Origin: an uncultured Planctomycetota bacterium
GTDB taxonomy: Bacteria; Planctomycetota; Planctomycetia; Gemmatales; HRBIN36
Assembly (NCBI GenBank): GCA_937944855.1
Contig: CALFAY010000010.1
Coordinates: forward strand, 124,001 to 188,000
Reading direction: 5' to 3'
DNA length: 64,000 nucleotides
Shown here: piece by piece, positions 9,940 through 20,359 of the stretch
Layout of the letters: every line of letters begins with the position of its first letter
How positions within the stretch are numbered: the stretch's first letter is position 1
The notes under the pieces: model-generated
Databases searched by the model: none
Told to the model about the DNA's origin: nothing
Seen by the model: only the letters and a program-made list of their open reading frames with translations
Made by a program: the position numbers and the translations under genes

Positions 9940-11232
9940 TCAAGGAGCAGGTCTTTTGATCCGCAGCAGGGTGAAGGGAGCCAAGGAAAGCACGTTCACA
10001 TGGCCGCTGGTATCTTCGCAGACGCCCAGCAGGACGTATTTGGTCGTCACTGTGCCGTCGGCCAGGCGGGCGATGCCGTGATGCCAGGGCAGCTCCTTGC
10101 CGGAAGCGTCCTTGAACTCGGTGTAGCCCGGATTGCGGATGGCGAGGGGACCGAGATCGCGTGGAGCCGAATCGCCTGGCCGGTAATGCACCAAATGGCC
10201 CAGATCAATGCCGTGCTTCCGCTCCGTGACCGCGGCCCAGACATCGCCCCTGGGACCGACGCACAACGCCCGGCAATCCGTGCTCCTGGCCCCGGGAATG
10301 AGGGGACCGAGGCTCTTGCCTCGCAGCACGTCGCCGTCGCCCGTCAGATCGTAGGCGTAAAGCAGGTTGGTACTCATGGGCACGCAGTAAAGCGTCTTGC
10401 CATCGGGAGACACGTCCCAGTTGAGCGGATGGCTGTTCGGATCGGCCAGGCGCGAGTCGGCGGACGGCGGTTGGCCATCGATCGTTTGCCGAAGCCGTTC
10501 CAGTCGTTTCTTGTCGGGGTTGTAGCGGGCGATCTCGCCGCCGAGGATCGGATGGTAGGCCCGTCCGCGGTGATCGAGCACGATGAAGGCGTACATGTGC
10601 CGGGTGTCGAGCAGATCGGTGTACTTCCCCGTCGCCAAGTCAAGGACGAGGAAATGGCTGCTCTCGATGGGCCGTTCGTCGCTGCACGTCGAGACGTAAC
10701 CCAAATTGCGGGTCTCGTCGGCGACGAAGCTGATGATGCCCTGATGCGGAATCGGGATGGGATAGACCTTCGTGGTCCCGGCGGCGGGGTCGTACACCAT
10801 CGGATAACCGCCCGGATATTCGGTCCGATTCTCATCCTTTTCCGGATAGCCTTGCTTCGTGCCGAAGTAGATCTTGCCGCTGGGTCCGACGAAATTGCGG
10901 GTGTGGATCTTGGATTGGGCGGCGAACCCCGTGGCCGTCGTGCCGATCTCCTTGTGGGCGTCCACGACGATTCTCATTCGCTCCGTCGTCGGATCGAATT
11001 CGACGAGATAAGCGTTCACGCCGTACTTCGCGGTGCCGATGTAGAGCCGACCGTTCTTGCCGCAGACGATACTGAAGTAGCCGCTGCCCTGATTGGTCGT
11101 CTCCTTCGGAATCGCGTAAGCGGTCGCTTGCAGCCAGTGCTTGGGCAGGGGGTCGTCGGCCCCGTCGGCCGCCACGGTCAACGCCGCCAGGCACCACCCC
11201 GCCAGGCCCACGCATCCGATTCCTTTCCTCAT
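9940..11232 (-). CDS. Secreted beta-propeller-like hypothetical protein
   Basis: Signal peptide MRKGIGCVGLAGWCLAALTVAADGA; repeated YIGTAKYGVNAYLVEFDPTTERM, DVSPDGKTLYCVPMSTNLLYAYDL-type blades. Confidence 0.65.
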   Translation of the reverse strand: MRKGIGCVGLAGWCLAALTVAADGADDPLPKHWLQATAYAIPKETTNQGSGYFSIVCGKNGRLYIGTAKYGVNAYLVEFDPTTERMRIVVDAHKEIGTTATGFAAQSKIHTRNFVGPSGKIYFGTKQGYPEKDENRTEYPGGYPMVYDPAAGTTKVYPIPIPHQGIISFVADETRNLGYVSTCSDERPIESSHFLVLDLATGKYTDLLDTRHMYAFIVLDHRGRAYHPILGGEIARYNPDKKRLERLRQTIDGQPPSADSRLADPNSHPLNWDVSPDGKTLYCVPMSTNLLYAYDLTGDGDVLRGKSLGPLIPGARSTDCRALCVGPRGDVWAAVTERKHGIDLGHLVHYRPGDSAPRDLGPLAIRNPGYTEFKDASGKELPWHHGIARLADGTVTTKYVLLGVCEDTSGHVNVLSLAPFTLLRIKRPAP

Positions 11233-11345
11233 CGTCAGGTCTCCACCGGCTTTCAGCGCATCGCCGGACGCTCTCTTGCCCTTGCAAGGCATCGGCGGTT
11301 AAGCTGAGATCCCCAGATAGAAACTCGTACCGGGGGGCCAGGCTG

Positions 11346-14300
11346 ATGTCAATGCGCTGTCTGACCGCATCGGCTTTTTTGCTGGTCTGCTTCGGGCTGA
11401 ACGCGGCCGTCGGAGAGGATGTTGCTCCCGAAGCCCGCGGCTTCGACGTGGACCCATACTACGTCCATCGCAGCTATCCGAAGCTGACCACGCCGATGTG
11501 GGTGGGCGAAGAAGGGGTCGAGGCGGTGGTCATCCTCGGCATCGACGACATGCGCGGCCATCAGACCTGGGAGGCGTATCTTCGGCCGATCCTCGAACGG
11601 CTCAAGCGGATCGACGGCCGAGCGCCGGTCAGCATCATGACCTGCGGGATCGATCCGCACGAACCGCACCTGCAAAAGTGGCTCCAGGAGGGGGTCAGCC
11701 TCGAGTGTCATACCTATGACCATCCCTGCCCGATCCTGCGGGATGGCGATTTCGCCAAAGCCAAGGGGACCTACGATCGCTGCGTGGACCTGATGTTCTC
11801 CATTCCCAACAACTCGCCAGTGGCCTTCCGCACCCCCTGCTGCGATTCGCTCAACACCAACTCGCCTCGGATGTATGCCGAGATTTTCAACAAGACCACG
11901 GAGAATGGCCGCTTCCTGCACATCGACACCAGCGTATTCCATCTCTTCACGGCCAACGATCCCGACCTGCCCCGGGAACTGGTGCTCGACGCCGACGGAA
12001 GCGAACGCTTCCGGAAATACCTGCCCCGCGACCGTTCCTTCGTCAACCTCATCGAGGACTACCCGTATCCCTACGTCATCGGCCGGGTCTGCTGGGAGTT
12101 TCCGTGCATGGTGCCGAGCGACTGGCAGGCCCAGCACTTGCACAAGCCGAACAACCCGATCACCGTCCGCGACTGGCAGGCCGCCGTGGATTGCACGGTC
12201 ATCAAGCAGGGCGTGTTCTGTCTCGTTTTCCATCCGCACGGCTGGATCAGAAACGAGCAGATCATCGACCTGATTGACTACTGTGTGTCAAAGTATGGAC
12301 GCAAGGTCAAGTTCCTCACCTTCCGGGAAGCCCTGGAGCGGCTCAACCGCAATTTCCTGAAAGGGGCGTCCCTGCGCAAGCCTGACGGCAGCGACGCTGG
12401 CATCCGCCTCGTGGACCGCGACGGCGACGGCCGACTCGAACCGATCCGCGTGCCGGTGCCAGAGCCGTTTCCCGCCCCTCCCTTTCCCCTGCCCCAGGGC
12501 GTGTCCTTCCGGGACGAACAGGGCCTGGATACCGGAGCGCGGCTGATCGACCTGGATGACGACGGCCATCTCGACCTGATACTGTCCAACGAACATCGCT
12601 ACGGCATCTGGCTCTTCGAGCCGGCAAAAAAAGCGTGGAAGGAAATCGTCAACAGTCCGAGAAAACCCGAAGAGCCGGGGATCCCGCCTATCGCTCTGAA
12701 CGGCACCAACAACGGGTTCTTCGTCCGCCAGCGGACTTTGTGGTGGCAAAATGAGCGGACGACGCTGCTCCGCGACCACATGGACCGCCGCAGCTTCGAT
12801 CAACTGCTCGGCGACATCCAGCCGGGACCGAAGCCGCCTCAGCAGTCGCTTCGCTGTATTCAGCCGAAGCCCGGCTTCGTTGCCGAACTGGTCGCCGCCG
12901 AGCCGCTGGTCCGCGACCCGATCGCGTTCGCCTGGGGACCGGACGGGCGGCTCTGGGTCGTCGAGATGACCGATTATCCGGTCGGCGGCGTGAAAGGCAG
13001 CGTCAAGGTACTCGAAGACAGCGACGGCGACGGAAAGTATGACAGGGCTGTGTCATTCTTGACCGATCTGGACTTTCCCACCGGCGTATTGCCGTGGCGG
13101 AACGGCGTGCTGGTTGCTTGTGCTCCGGACATTTTTCACGCCGAGGACACTGACGGCGATGGCAAGGCGGACAGGCGGGAAGTGTTGTTCACAGGCTTCG
13201 GCCAGGGCAATCAGCAGCATCGGGTCAACGGCCTGATGTGGGGCCTGGACGGCTGGGTGTACGGGGCCAATGGCGACAGCGGCGGCGTCATCCGCAGCCT
13301 GCGCAAGCCGGATCAGAAGCCGGTCAACGTCTCCGGACGCGACTTCCGCTTCAAACCGGACACCGGAGATTTCGAGGCTGTCACCGGCATGACCCAGTTC
13401 GGTCGCTGCGCCGACGACTGGGGCAACTGGTTCGGCGGCAACAATGCCAATCCGCTGTGGCACTTCGTCCTCGACGATGGCCGCCTCCGCCGCAATTCGC
13501 ATATCGCTCCGCCCATTCCTCGCGTTGACGTACCTGTGTCGCCCGGCCAATCGCCGGTCTTTCCGATCAGCCGCCTGCTGCCCCGCTTCAACGACTTCCA
13601 CACCGCCAACCGCTTTACCTCGGCGTGCAGTCCGATTGTGTACCGGGATGACCTCTTCGGTCCGCACTTCGCCGGAAACGTATTTATCAGCGAGCCGGTG
13701 CATAATCTGGTGAGCCGACTGATACTTTCGCCGCGCGGCGTCACTTTCGTCGGCCGGCGTGCTCCCGACGAAGAACGCTCCGAGTTTCTGGCTTCCACGG
13801 ACAATTGGTTCCGCCCGACGATGCTCCGGGTCGGGCCGGACGGTGCGCTGTGGATCGCCGACATGTACCGCCATGTCATCGAGCATCCCGAATGGATTCC
13901 GAAGGACTGGCAGGAACGGCTCGACCTCCGGGCCGGGCACGACATGGGCCGCATCTATCGGGTTTATCCCTTGCACGAAAAGCCGCGTCCGATTCCGCGG
14001 CTCGACCGGCTTGACACGGCCGAACTGGTCGCGGCTCTGGACAGCCCCAGCGGGTGGCAGCGGGACATGGTGCAGATGCTGCTGCTGTGGCGGCAGGATC
14101 CGGCAGCCGTCGGACCGCTGCGAAACTTGGTCAGGAACTGTCCCCGAGCGGAGGCCCGAGCCGCCGCCCTCTGCTCTCTGGACCTGCTTAACGATCTGGA
14201 TCGTGACACCCTCTTGTCACGGCTGGAAGACCCGCATCCCGGCGTCCGCCGTCAAGCCGTGCGGCTGAGCCGACGCCGACAGGGACTTGACGAGGCGTTC

Positions 14301-16085
14301 CTGGATCGTCTGCTGGCTCGGCAGATAGATCGCGATGCGATGGTCCGCATGGAACTGGCCTACGTTCTCGGCGACTGGGACGATCCGCGGGTGGGTCCGA
14401 CGCTCGGCACTCTGTTGGTCCGCGCGGACGACGATGCCTACCTCCGCGCTGCGGTGCTGAGTTCGGTCAATGTCCGAAATATCGAAGGCGTGCTGGTCGA
14501 GGCCTTGCGGCATCGGCCAGAAGAACTCGAAAGCCTGCTCCGATTGGCGTCCGCCCTGGGCAACCGCAACGCCGCGGCCCGGATGCTCGAAGCCGTCGCT
14601 CAGGCAGAGGGACATCGCTACGCCGCCTGGCGGTTCGCCGCCCTGGCCGGCTTCCTGGATCAGATGGACCAGAAGCGTTCCGGCGTCATGAATCTGGCCA
14701 AGGACGACGAAGCCATTTACCGCAATGCTCTGGCCCGGCTGAGGCCAGTGTTTGACACTGCCCGGAAAGCGGCTGTCGATGCTGAGCGGGAGGAGGCGGA
14801 GCGTCGGGCCGCCATCCGGCTGTTGGGGCGTGGTCCCGATCGGCATGCCGAGGACCGGGAACTTCTCGCCTCCCTGCTGACGCCGCAGACGCCTCCCACC
14901 CTGCAAACCGCGGCTGCCGCCACGCTGGGCCGACTCAGCGGCGACGACGTGCCCCGCCTGTTGCTCCGCGGCTGGAAAGCTTACAGTCCGACGTTGCGTT
15001 CGCAGGTCCTCGATCTGCTCCTGGCGAGAGCCGAATGGCTCGATCCGTTGCTGGCCGGAATCGAGAACAAGCAGATCGTGCCGTTCGACCTCGACGCCGC
15101 CCGTCGCCAACGGCTGCTGGACCACCCCAATGAAATCATCCGGAATCGTGCGGTCCAGGTGTTTCAGGGAACGTTCAGCGCCGACCGCCGGAAACTGATC
15201 GAAGAGTATCGCCCCGCCCTGAAGAACTCCGGCGATTCGGCTCGGGGACAGACGGTGTTCAGCAAGCACTGCTCGGCGTGCCACAAGGTCGGCAATGTCG
15301 GTCACGACGTGGGACCGAACCTCGGCGCGTTGCACGACAAGTCGCCGGAGTATCTCTTGACGGCGATCCTCGATCCGAACCGGGCTGTGGAAGCCCGCTA
15401 TGTCAATTACGTCGCCCTGACCCGCGACGGCCGAACGCTGACGGGCCTGTTGGCCAGTGAAACGGCCACCAGCATCACGCTCATCGGAACGGAGGGGAAA
15501 CCGGAGACGCTGCTGCGGACCGACCTCGAAGACTTGCAGAGCACCGGCAAATCGGTCATGCCCGAGGGGCTGGAGAAAGACATTTCGCCGAGCGACATGG
15601 CCGATCTGCTGGCCTTCCTGACGGCATCGTTGCCGCCGCGGCAGCCGAAGAGCTTCGCCGGGAACAAACCGGAGCCGGTGCGTCCCGGCGAAGACGGCAG
15701 CCTCCGCCTGACGGCGCGGAACTGTTTCATCTACGGCCCGTCGCTGGTTTTCGAGGAGCAGTTCGGCAACCTCGGCTACTGGACCAGCGAGGGCGACATG
15801 GCCGAGTGGGTCCTGCACGGCGTCAAGCCGGGCCGCTACGAAGTGACATTGGAGTACGCCTGCCACGACGGCTCCGCGGGAGATCGGCTGGTGGTTCAGG
15901 TCGGCGATCAGCGGATCGAGTTCAAGGTGCCCGGGACCGGCGAATGGGAGAATTACCGCAAGGTGCCGATCGGCACGTTGCAACTGGAAAGCGGCGAGCA
16001 GCGTGTCATCGTCCGCTCGGCCGGGCCGATCCGCAGTGCATTGATCGACCTGAGAGAACTTCGCCTGCTACCCAAGCGGCGTTGA
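11346..16085 (+). CDS. Giant PVC-type membrane-bound dehydrogenase/haem-binding CxxCH protein with N-terminal polysaccharide-deacetylase-like domain, FG-GAP-like segments, HEAT repeats, cytochrome c and C-terminal CBM-like region
   Basis: ECHTYDHPCPI (deacetylase-like); DRDGDGRLEPI/DLDDDGHLDLILSN; VDVPVSP..; GQTVFSKHCSACHKVGNVGHDVGPNLGALHDKSPEYLLTAILDPNRAVE. Confidence 0.85.
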   Translation: MSMRCLTASAFLLVCFGLNAAVGEDVAPEARGFDVDPYYVHRSYPKLTTPMWVGEEGVEAVVILGIDDMRGHQTWEAYLRPILERLKRIDGRAPVSIMTCGIDPHEPHLQKWLQEGVSLECHTYDHPCPILRDGDFAKAKGTYDRCVDLMFSIPNNSPVAFRTPCCDSLNTNSPRMYAEIFNKTTENGRFLHIDTSVFHLFTANDPDLPRELVLDADGSERFRKYLPRDRSFVNLIEDYPYPYVIGRVCWEFPCMVPSDWQAQHLHKPNNPITVRDWQAAVDCTVIKQGVFCLVFHPHGWIRNEQIIDLIDYCVSKYGRKVKFLTFREALERLNRNFLKGASLRKPDGSDAGIRLVDRDGDGRLEPIRVPVPEPFPAPPFPLPQGVSFRDEQGLDTGARLIDLDDDGHLDLILSNEHRYGIWLFEPAKKAWKEIVNSPRKPEEPGIPPIALNGTNNGFFVRQRTLWWQNERTTLLRDHMDRRSFDQLLGDIQPGPKPPQQSLRCIQPKPGFVAELVAAEPLVRDPIAFAWGPDGRLWVVEMTDYPVGGVKGSVKVLEDSDGDGKYDRAVSFLTDLDFPTGVLPWRNGVLVACAPDIFHAEDTDGDGKADRREVLFTGFGQGNQQHRVNGLMWGLDGWVYGANGDSGGVIRSLRKPDQKPVNVSGRDFRFKPDTGDFEAVTGMTQFGRCADDWGNWFGGNNANPLWHFVLDDGRLRRNSHIAPPIPRVDVPVSPGQSPVFPISRLLPRFNDFHTANRFTSACSPIVYRDDLFGPHFAGNVFISEPVHNLVSRLILSPRGVTFVGRRAPDEERSEFLASTDNWFRPTMLRVGPDGALWIADMYRHVIEHPEWIPKDWQERLDLRAGHDMGRIYRVYPLHEKPRPIPRLDRLDTAELVAALDSPSGWQRDMVQMLLLWRQDPAAVGPLRNLVRNCPRAEARAAALCSLDLLNDLDRDTLLSRLEDPHPGVRRQAVRLSRRRQGLDEAFLDRLLARQIDRDAMVRMELAYVLGDWDDPRVGPTLGTLLVRADDDAYLRAAVLSSVNVRNIEGVLVEALRHRPEELESLLRLASALGNRNAAARMLEAVAQAEGHRYAAWRFAALAGFLDQMDQKRSGVMNLAKDDEAIYRNALARLRPVFDTARKAAVDAEREEAERRAAIRLLGRGPDRHAEDRELLASLLTPQTPPTLQTAAAATLGRLSGDDVPRLLLRGWKAYSPTLRSQVLDLLLARAEWLDPLLAGIENKQIVPFDLDAARRQRLLDHPNEIIRNRAVQVFQGTFSADRRKLIEEYRPALKNSGDSARGQTVFSKHCSACHKVGNVGHDVGPNLGALHDKSPEYLLTAILDPNRAVEARYVNYVALTRDGRTLTGLLASETATSITLIGTEGKPETLLRTDLEDLQSTGKSVMPEGLEKDISPSDMADLLAFLTASLPPRQPKSFAGNKPEPVRPGEDGSLRLTARNCFIYGPSLVFEEQFGNLGYWTSEGDMAEWVLHGVKPGRYEVTLEYACHDGSAGDRLVVQVGDQRIEFKVPGTGEWENYRKVPIGTLQLESGEQRVIVRSAGPIRSALIDLRELRLLPKRR

Positions 16086-16331
16086 CCGATTCGCCCAAAG
16101 CAGTACCCTGGGGACCGCGAACAGGGTAGCGGGGCGACGGGGAAATCCGCACATTCCAGAGGACCGGACGCCGTCTGCGAAGATTTGGTGATCAAGGCGA
16201 CACCGGGGCCAGGCAGCGGCGTAGAATCGGAACGGGAACCAGCGGAACGTCACGAGTCGGCCTGCGGGCCGGACTCCGCCGACGCTGCGTCATCCGCCCT
16301 GACTCAGCCAACCGAAGTTCGGAGGTCCGGC

Positions 16332-17594
16332 ATGACCTTTCACACCGACCCGGAACATTTCATCCCGATCCGCAAGTGCGATCTGGTAAATCATCTGTGC
16401 GGCGATCTCGGGTCCGACACGGCCGAGGCGGAAGACCTGCGGAAAATTGCCCGGATCCTCGAAGCGATCATCCATTACGAATACCACATCCGTCTGGAGG
16501 ACCTGAAGACCGCGTACGCGCCGTTCGATCCGGACACGGAGACGCATCCACTGGTGCCGCTGAATAAAGCGGAGAAACTGCAACACCTGGAAGACCTGAT
16601 TGGCCGGTTTATCTGGCTTCTGGAACGGGCCAATTTCAAGCGGCTGAGCCAAGCCGACATCGAGAAAGCGATCCGGGAAGGGACGCAATGGGGTCTGCGT
16701 TTCGACGTGGACTTTTCCATGTTCGACAAGCTCGAGATCTTTGCCCGGGGAGCCGCCACCCTGAAACGCAAACGCCAACGGGGCTTCTGGCCGTGGACGC
16801 GGTTGGAAGAGTACGAAGTGCCCGTGTACCGCCGCCTGGTCATCATCTTGCGGATGAAAAAGCATCCGCAAGTGCCGCCTTACATCGATACCGACAACGT
16901 GTACATCAAGATTTTCAAGGACATCGCCCGGATGGACCTGGAGATGCTGCTTCCGGGTTCCCGGGTGCGGATGAGGCCGTTGGATCAGGGCAAAGTGGCC
17001 GTGCCGGTGGCGACCGGCATCACCGTCACCGGATACAAGGTGTTCAGCCTGGGGGCCGCCGGGCTGAAGATGCTCACCGCCTTGTCCAATCTCTCGAGCA
17101 TGATCCTCCTGGCGACGCTGGCGGCCGGGGCGTTCGGCTACGGCTGGCGGACCTTTTCGGGCTACCAGAACACCCGACGCCGTTACCAGCTGGTCCTGAC
17201 GGAAAACCTCTATTTCCACACGCTGGACAACAACTGTGGAGCGCTGTTCCATCTCCTCGACCAAGCCGAGGAGCAGGAGTTTCGTGAGGCGTTACTGGCG
17301 TATTACCTGCTGTGGAGACAGGCTCCGGAGGAAGGCTGGGACCTGGAGACGCTTGATCGCCGCGTCGAGGAGTTCCTGGAACGGACGGCCAACATCAAGG
17401 TCGATTTCGAGATCCATGACGCCCTGGAGAAGGCCTTGCGGCTGGGCATGATCGAGCAGTGTCCCGCCGGCCGGTTGCGAGCCACTCATCCCCACGAAGT
17501 GCTGCGACGGCTCGACCACCTCTGGGACAACTATTTCACTTACAACACGCCTCCGCTGTGTGCGGCCTCTGAGAAGAATGCCTTCGCGAGTTAG
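16332..17594 (+). CDS. DUF3754-like membrane protein
   Basis: MTFHTDPEHFIPIRKCDLVNHL; VYIKIFKDIARMDLEMLLPGSRVRMRPLDQ; YFHTLDNNCGALFHLLDQAEEQEFREALLAYYLL. Confidence 0.7.
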   Translation: MTFHTDPEHFIPIRKCDLVNHLCGDLGSDTAEAEDLRKIARILEAIIHYEYHIRLEDLKTAYAPFDPDTETHPLVPLNKAEKLQHLEDLIGRFIWLLERANFKRLSQADIEKAIREGTQWGLRFDVDFSMFDKLEIFARGAATLKRKRQRGFWPWTRLEEYEVPVYRRLVIILRMKKHPQVPPYIDTDNVYIKIFKDIARMDLEMLLPGSRVRMRPLDQGKVAVPVATGITVTGYKVFSLGAAGLKMLTALSNLSSMILLATLAAGAFGYGWRTFSGYQNTRRRYQLVLTENLYFHTLDNNCGALFHLLDQAEEQEFREALLAYYLLWRQAPEEGWDLETLDRRVEEFLERTANIKVDFEIHDALEKALRLGMIEQCPAGRLRATHPHEVLRRLDHLWDNYFTYNTPPLCAASEKNAFAS

Positions 17595-17634
17595 GCAGGT
17601 GCAGGCCCGCCGCAGGAGCGGTTTTCCATCGCCA

Positions 17635-18768
17635 TCACGGTCCCGGCAGCAGGCCGAGTTGATGGAGCATCACGGCCACAAAGACCAGATAAACCGCCGC
17701 AGCCAGCAGCACCGTCCAGAGCTTCGGCGAACCGGATCGGGCACGCGGATTGACGCGCTTCGGCGGCATCTCCGCCGTGACGTAGCCGGGGTCCCACAGT
17801 TCGCCGTCCTCTCGATACCAGCGCACCTGGGTCTGTCGGAACAGGATGAGCAAGGTCGCCGCCGCCAGGACAGCCAATGCCAGGACCCCCAGCGGCATAC
17901 CCCCGTCGTGCTCCCAGCGATTCATCACCTCGGACAATTGCGGCACGGTTTCCTTGAGGGCCGCCGGGGAGAATGCGATGGCATTGTTCAAGGCATGCAG
18001 CAGCATCGGAGCCAACAGCGATTTGGAACTGAGATAAATGACATGAAGGACGACCCCGATGAACGCCGCATAACAGATCTGCACAGGCTCGATGTGGATC
18101 AGACCGAAGAGGACGGAGGTAAACAGGATGCCCAGCACAGGTCCCCAGCGAGCCACAAGTCCTCGACCCAAAAACCCCCGACAAAGGATTTCCTCGCTGA
18201 CCCCGGGCATGACCACGCCCCCGATGAGCACCAGGGCATACGGCGCGTTCTTGACGGTCTCTTCGAGCTTCTCCAGGATGCCGATCTCCGGCAGAATCGC
18301 CATCGCCCAGACCGCGACTTGGAGCACTAACAGGTACAGCGGAGGAGCGAGCAGACAGACGAGGAGCAGATGGGTCAACGTCGGCAGCCGCAGAGCCAAG
18401 GCCCGGCGGAAGCGGGTTCGCAGGGCCAGCCCCGTGATCGTCAGGATGCTCACCAGCACGGCAAACGTGCCTAGACTCAACACGATACCCGGTTGCCGGA
18501 CGGCCTGCTGCCCGGCGGTGACGCCCGCCCGGCCCTGCACCACGACGTAGCCGATCATCACGGCCATGGCAATGGCGATCACCACCGCGAACTGGATGGC
18601 GAAGTAAAGCACGATCCAGACGAAGGCCATCGGCAAGCCCGGCCCTGGCTTTTGAGGCGTCAGTTCGGGAATCACCGGGGCGACAGCCTCGGGTGCCGTC
18701 TCCACGGTCAAACCCGGCGGATTACTAGTGAATTCGGTCGAGGGCTGTTCCGAGGGCAGTTCGTGCAT
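17635..18768 (-). CDS. CPBP-family intramembrane glutamic endopeptidase
   Basis: EEILCRGFLGRGLVARWGPVLGILFTSVLFGLIHIEP (EExxxR, FxxxH motifs). Confidence 0.85.
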   Translation of the reverse strand: MHELPSEQPSTEFTSNPPGLTVETAPEAVAPVIPELTPQKPGPGLPMAFVWIVLYFAIQFAVVIAIAMAVMIGYVVVQGRAGVTAGQQAVRQPGIVLSLGTFAVLVSILTITGLALRTRFRRALALRLPTLTHLLLVCLLAPPLYLLVLQVAVWAMAILPEIGILEKLEETVKNAPYALVLIGGVVMPGVSEEILCRGFLGRGLVARWGPVLGILFTSVLFGLIHIEPVQICYAAFIGVVLHVIYLSSKSLLAPMLLHALNNAIAFSPAALKETVPQLSEVMNRWEHDGGMPLGVLALAVLAAATLLILFRQTQVRWYREDGELWDPGYVTAEMPPKRVNPRARSGSPKLWTVLLAAAVYLVFVAVMLHQLGLLPGP

Positions 18769-18799
18769 GTCCTCTCCAATTCCGAGGCGAAATGGGTAC

Positions 18800-19942
18800 T
18801 CAGGCCAGTATTTGTTTCAGCGCGCCGAGCAGACGTTCGATGTCCGCAGCCGTGTTGAACGGCCCCGGGCTGACGCGGACGGTGCCGTCAGGAAACGTGC
18901 CCTGGGCCTTGTGGATGTACGGGGCACAGTGCAGACCGGGCCGCACGGCGATCTGAAACTCCGCATCCAGGATCGCTGCCAGGTCGCCGGCCGCCATCGT
19001 CTCGGTCCGGAAGCTGAGCGTGCCGACCCGGCGGGCCGCATCCCGACAGCCGAAGACCCGGCAGCCCAACTCTCCCAGGCCTTCCGCCAACTGATCGGTC
19101 AGGGCGACCTCGTGTCGCCGGAGTTCATCCGGCCCGCGCTCCATGACGAAGCGGATGCCCGCGTTGAGTCCCGCCACGCCGAGGACGTTCGGCGTTCCGC
19201 CTTCGAGAAAGTAAGGCAACTCCGCCGGTTGCGTCGGGCTGGACGAGTCGCCCCCGGTTCCGCCTTCCCGCCACGGTCGCAGGCGGGCCCTCGGACCAAC
19301 GTACAACGCCCCAGTCCCGGTCGGTCCGAACAGGCCCTTGTGCCCGGGAAACGCCAGCAAGTCGATGAACATGGCCTGCACGTCGATCGGCACGGCACCG
19401 GCGGTCTGAGCGGCATCGACAAGGAAGAGCAGGTCATGTTGCCGCGCGATCTTGCCGATTTCCGCCACCGGCTGGATCGTGCCCAGGACGTTGCTGGCGT
19501 GGGTCATGGCGACCAGTCGGGTTTTTCCGGTGATTGCTTCGGCCACGGCGTCGGGATCGATGAGTCCGTCCCGGTCGGAAGCCACCCGGGTGACCGTGAT
19601 GAACCCCGACAGCTCCATCGCCCGCAGCGGTCGGCTGACGCTGTTGTGTTCCAGGTCGGTGGTGATGACGTGGTCGCCTTCGCGCAGGACGCCCTTGAGG
19701 GCCATGTTCAAGGAGTCGGTGCAGTTGAGTGTGAAAACGAAGCGCTCCGGCCCCTGACCGTGAAAAAGCTGGTTGAGCAGATGACGGCCGGTATCGAGTT
19801 CCTGTTCCGCTTGCAGAGCCATCTTGTGCCCTGCCCGGCCCGGATTGGCCAGCGCGGTGCGGGCGAACCGGTCGAGGGCCTGGTACACGCTTTCCGGCTT
19901 GGGAAAGCTGGTGGCCGCGTTGTCGAGATAGACAAGGCTCAT
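18800..19942 (-). CDS. Cysteine desulfurase-like class V aminotransferase
   Basis: MSLVYLDNAATSFPKPESVYQAL; THASNVLGTIQPVAEIGKIARQHDLLFLVDAAQTAGAVPID; FPGHKGLFGPTGTGALYVG. Confidence 0.9.
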   Translation of the reverse strand: MSLVYLDNAATSFPKPESVYQALDRFARTALANPGRAGHKMALQAEQELDTGRHLLNQLFHGQGPERFVFTLNCTDSLNMALKGVLREGDHVITTDLEHNSVSRPLRAMELSGFITVTRVASDRDGLIDPDAVAEAITGKTRLVAMTHASNVLGTIQPVAEIGKIARQHDLLFLVDAAQTAGAVPIDVQAMFIDLLAFPGHKGLFGPTGTGALYVGPRARLRPWREGGTGGDSSSPTQPAELPYFLEGGTPNVLGVAGLNAGIRFVMERGPDELRRHEVALTDQLAEGLGELGCRVFGCRDAARRVGTLSFRTETMAAGDLAAILDAEFQIAVRPGLHCAPYIHKAQGTFPDGTVRVSPGPFNTAADIERLLGALKQILA

Positions 19943-20068
19943 GGATAGTTTCATCGCCACGGAAACGGAGCCGCCTCGGCACGTTGCCTTCTGAATCGTT
20001 ACTACAGATCATACGCCCGGCCGACAGCAGGTGCCATCGGCACAGCGGAGTCGGGAAGGGGACGCGGG

Positions 20069-20359
20069 CTATTCTTCCGGCTCCTTGAACGCCTTGAGGA
20101 TTGGATTGCCCTGGTCGTCCTCACCGGCCAGAATCAGGATCCGCTCCCGGGCCTTGGACAGCAGTTCGTTGCAATGGTTGAACAAGGCGACGCCGTTTTC
20201 GTAACACCGCAGAGCCTCTTCCAACGGGATTTGGCCGTCTTCGAGGCGTTGCACGCACATTTCCAGCTCCGCTAAGGCTTCTTCAAACGACTTGTTTTCG
20301 GACGGTGTGCGTTTACTCATGGGGCACCTTGCGAATCGGAAAGACGCTTCGAAGATCAC
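20069..20359 (-). CDS. xseB: Exodeoxyribonuclease VII small subunit
   Basis: SFEEALAELEMCVQRLEDGQIPLEEALRCYENGVAL; overlaps start region of xseA partner. Confidence 0.92.
   Translation of the reverse strand: MIFEASFRFARCPMSKRTPSENKSFEEALAELEMCVQRLEDGQIPLEEALRCYENGVALFNHCNELLSKARERILILAGEDDQGNPILKAFKEPEE

Noticed and set aside
14217-15983. 588-aa minus-strand ORF
   Set aside because: Antisense to the haem-binding fusion protein; no recognisable domain.
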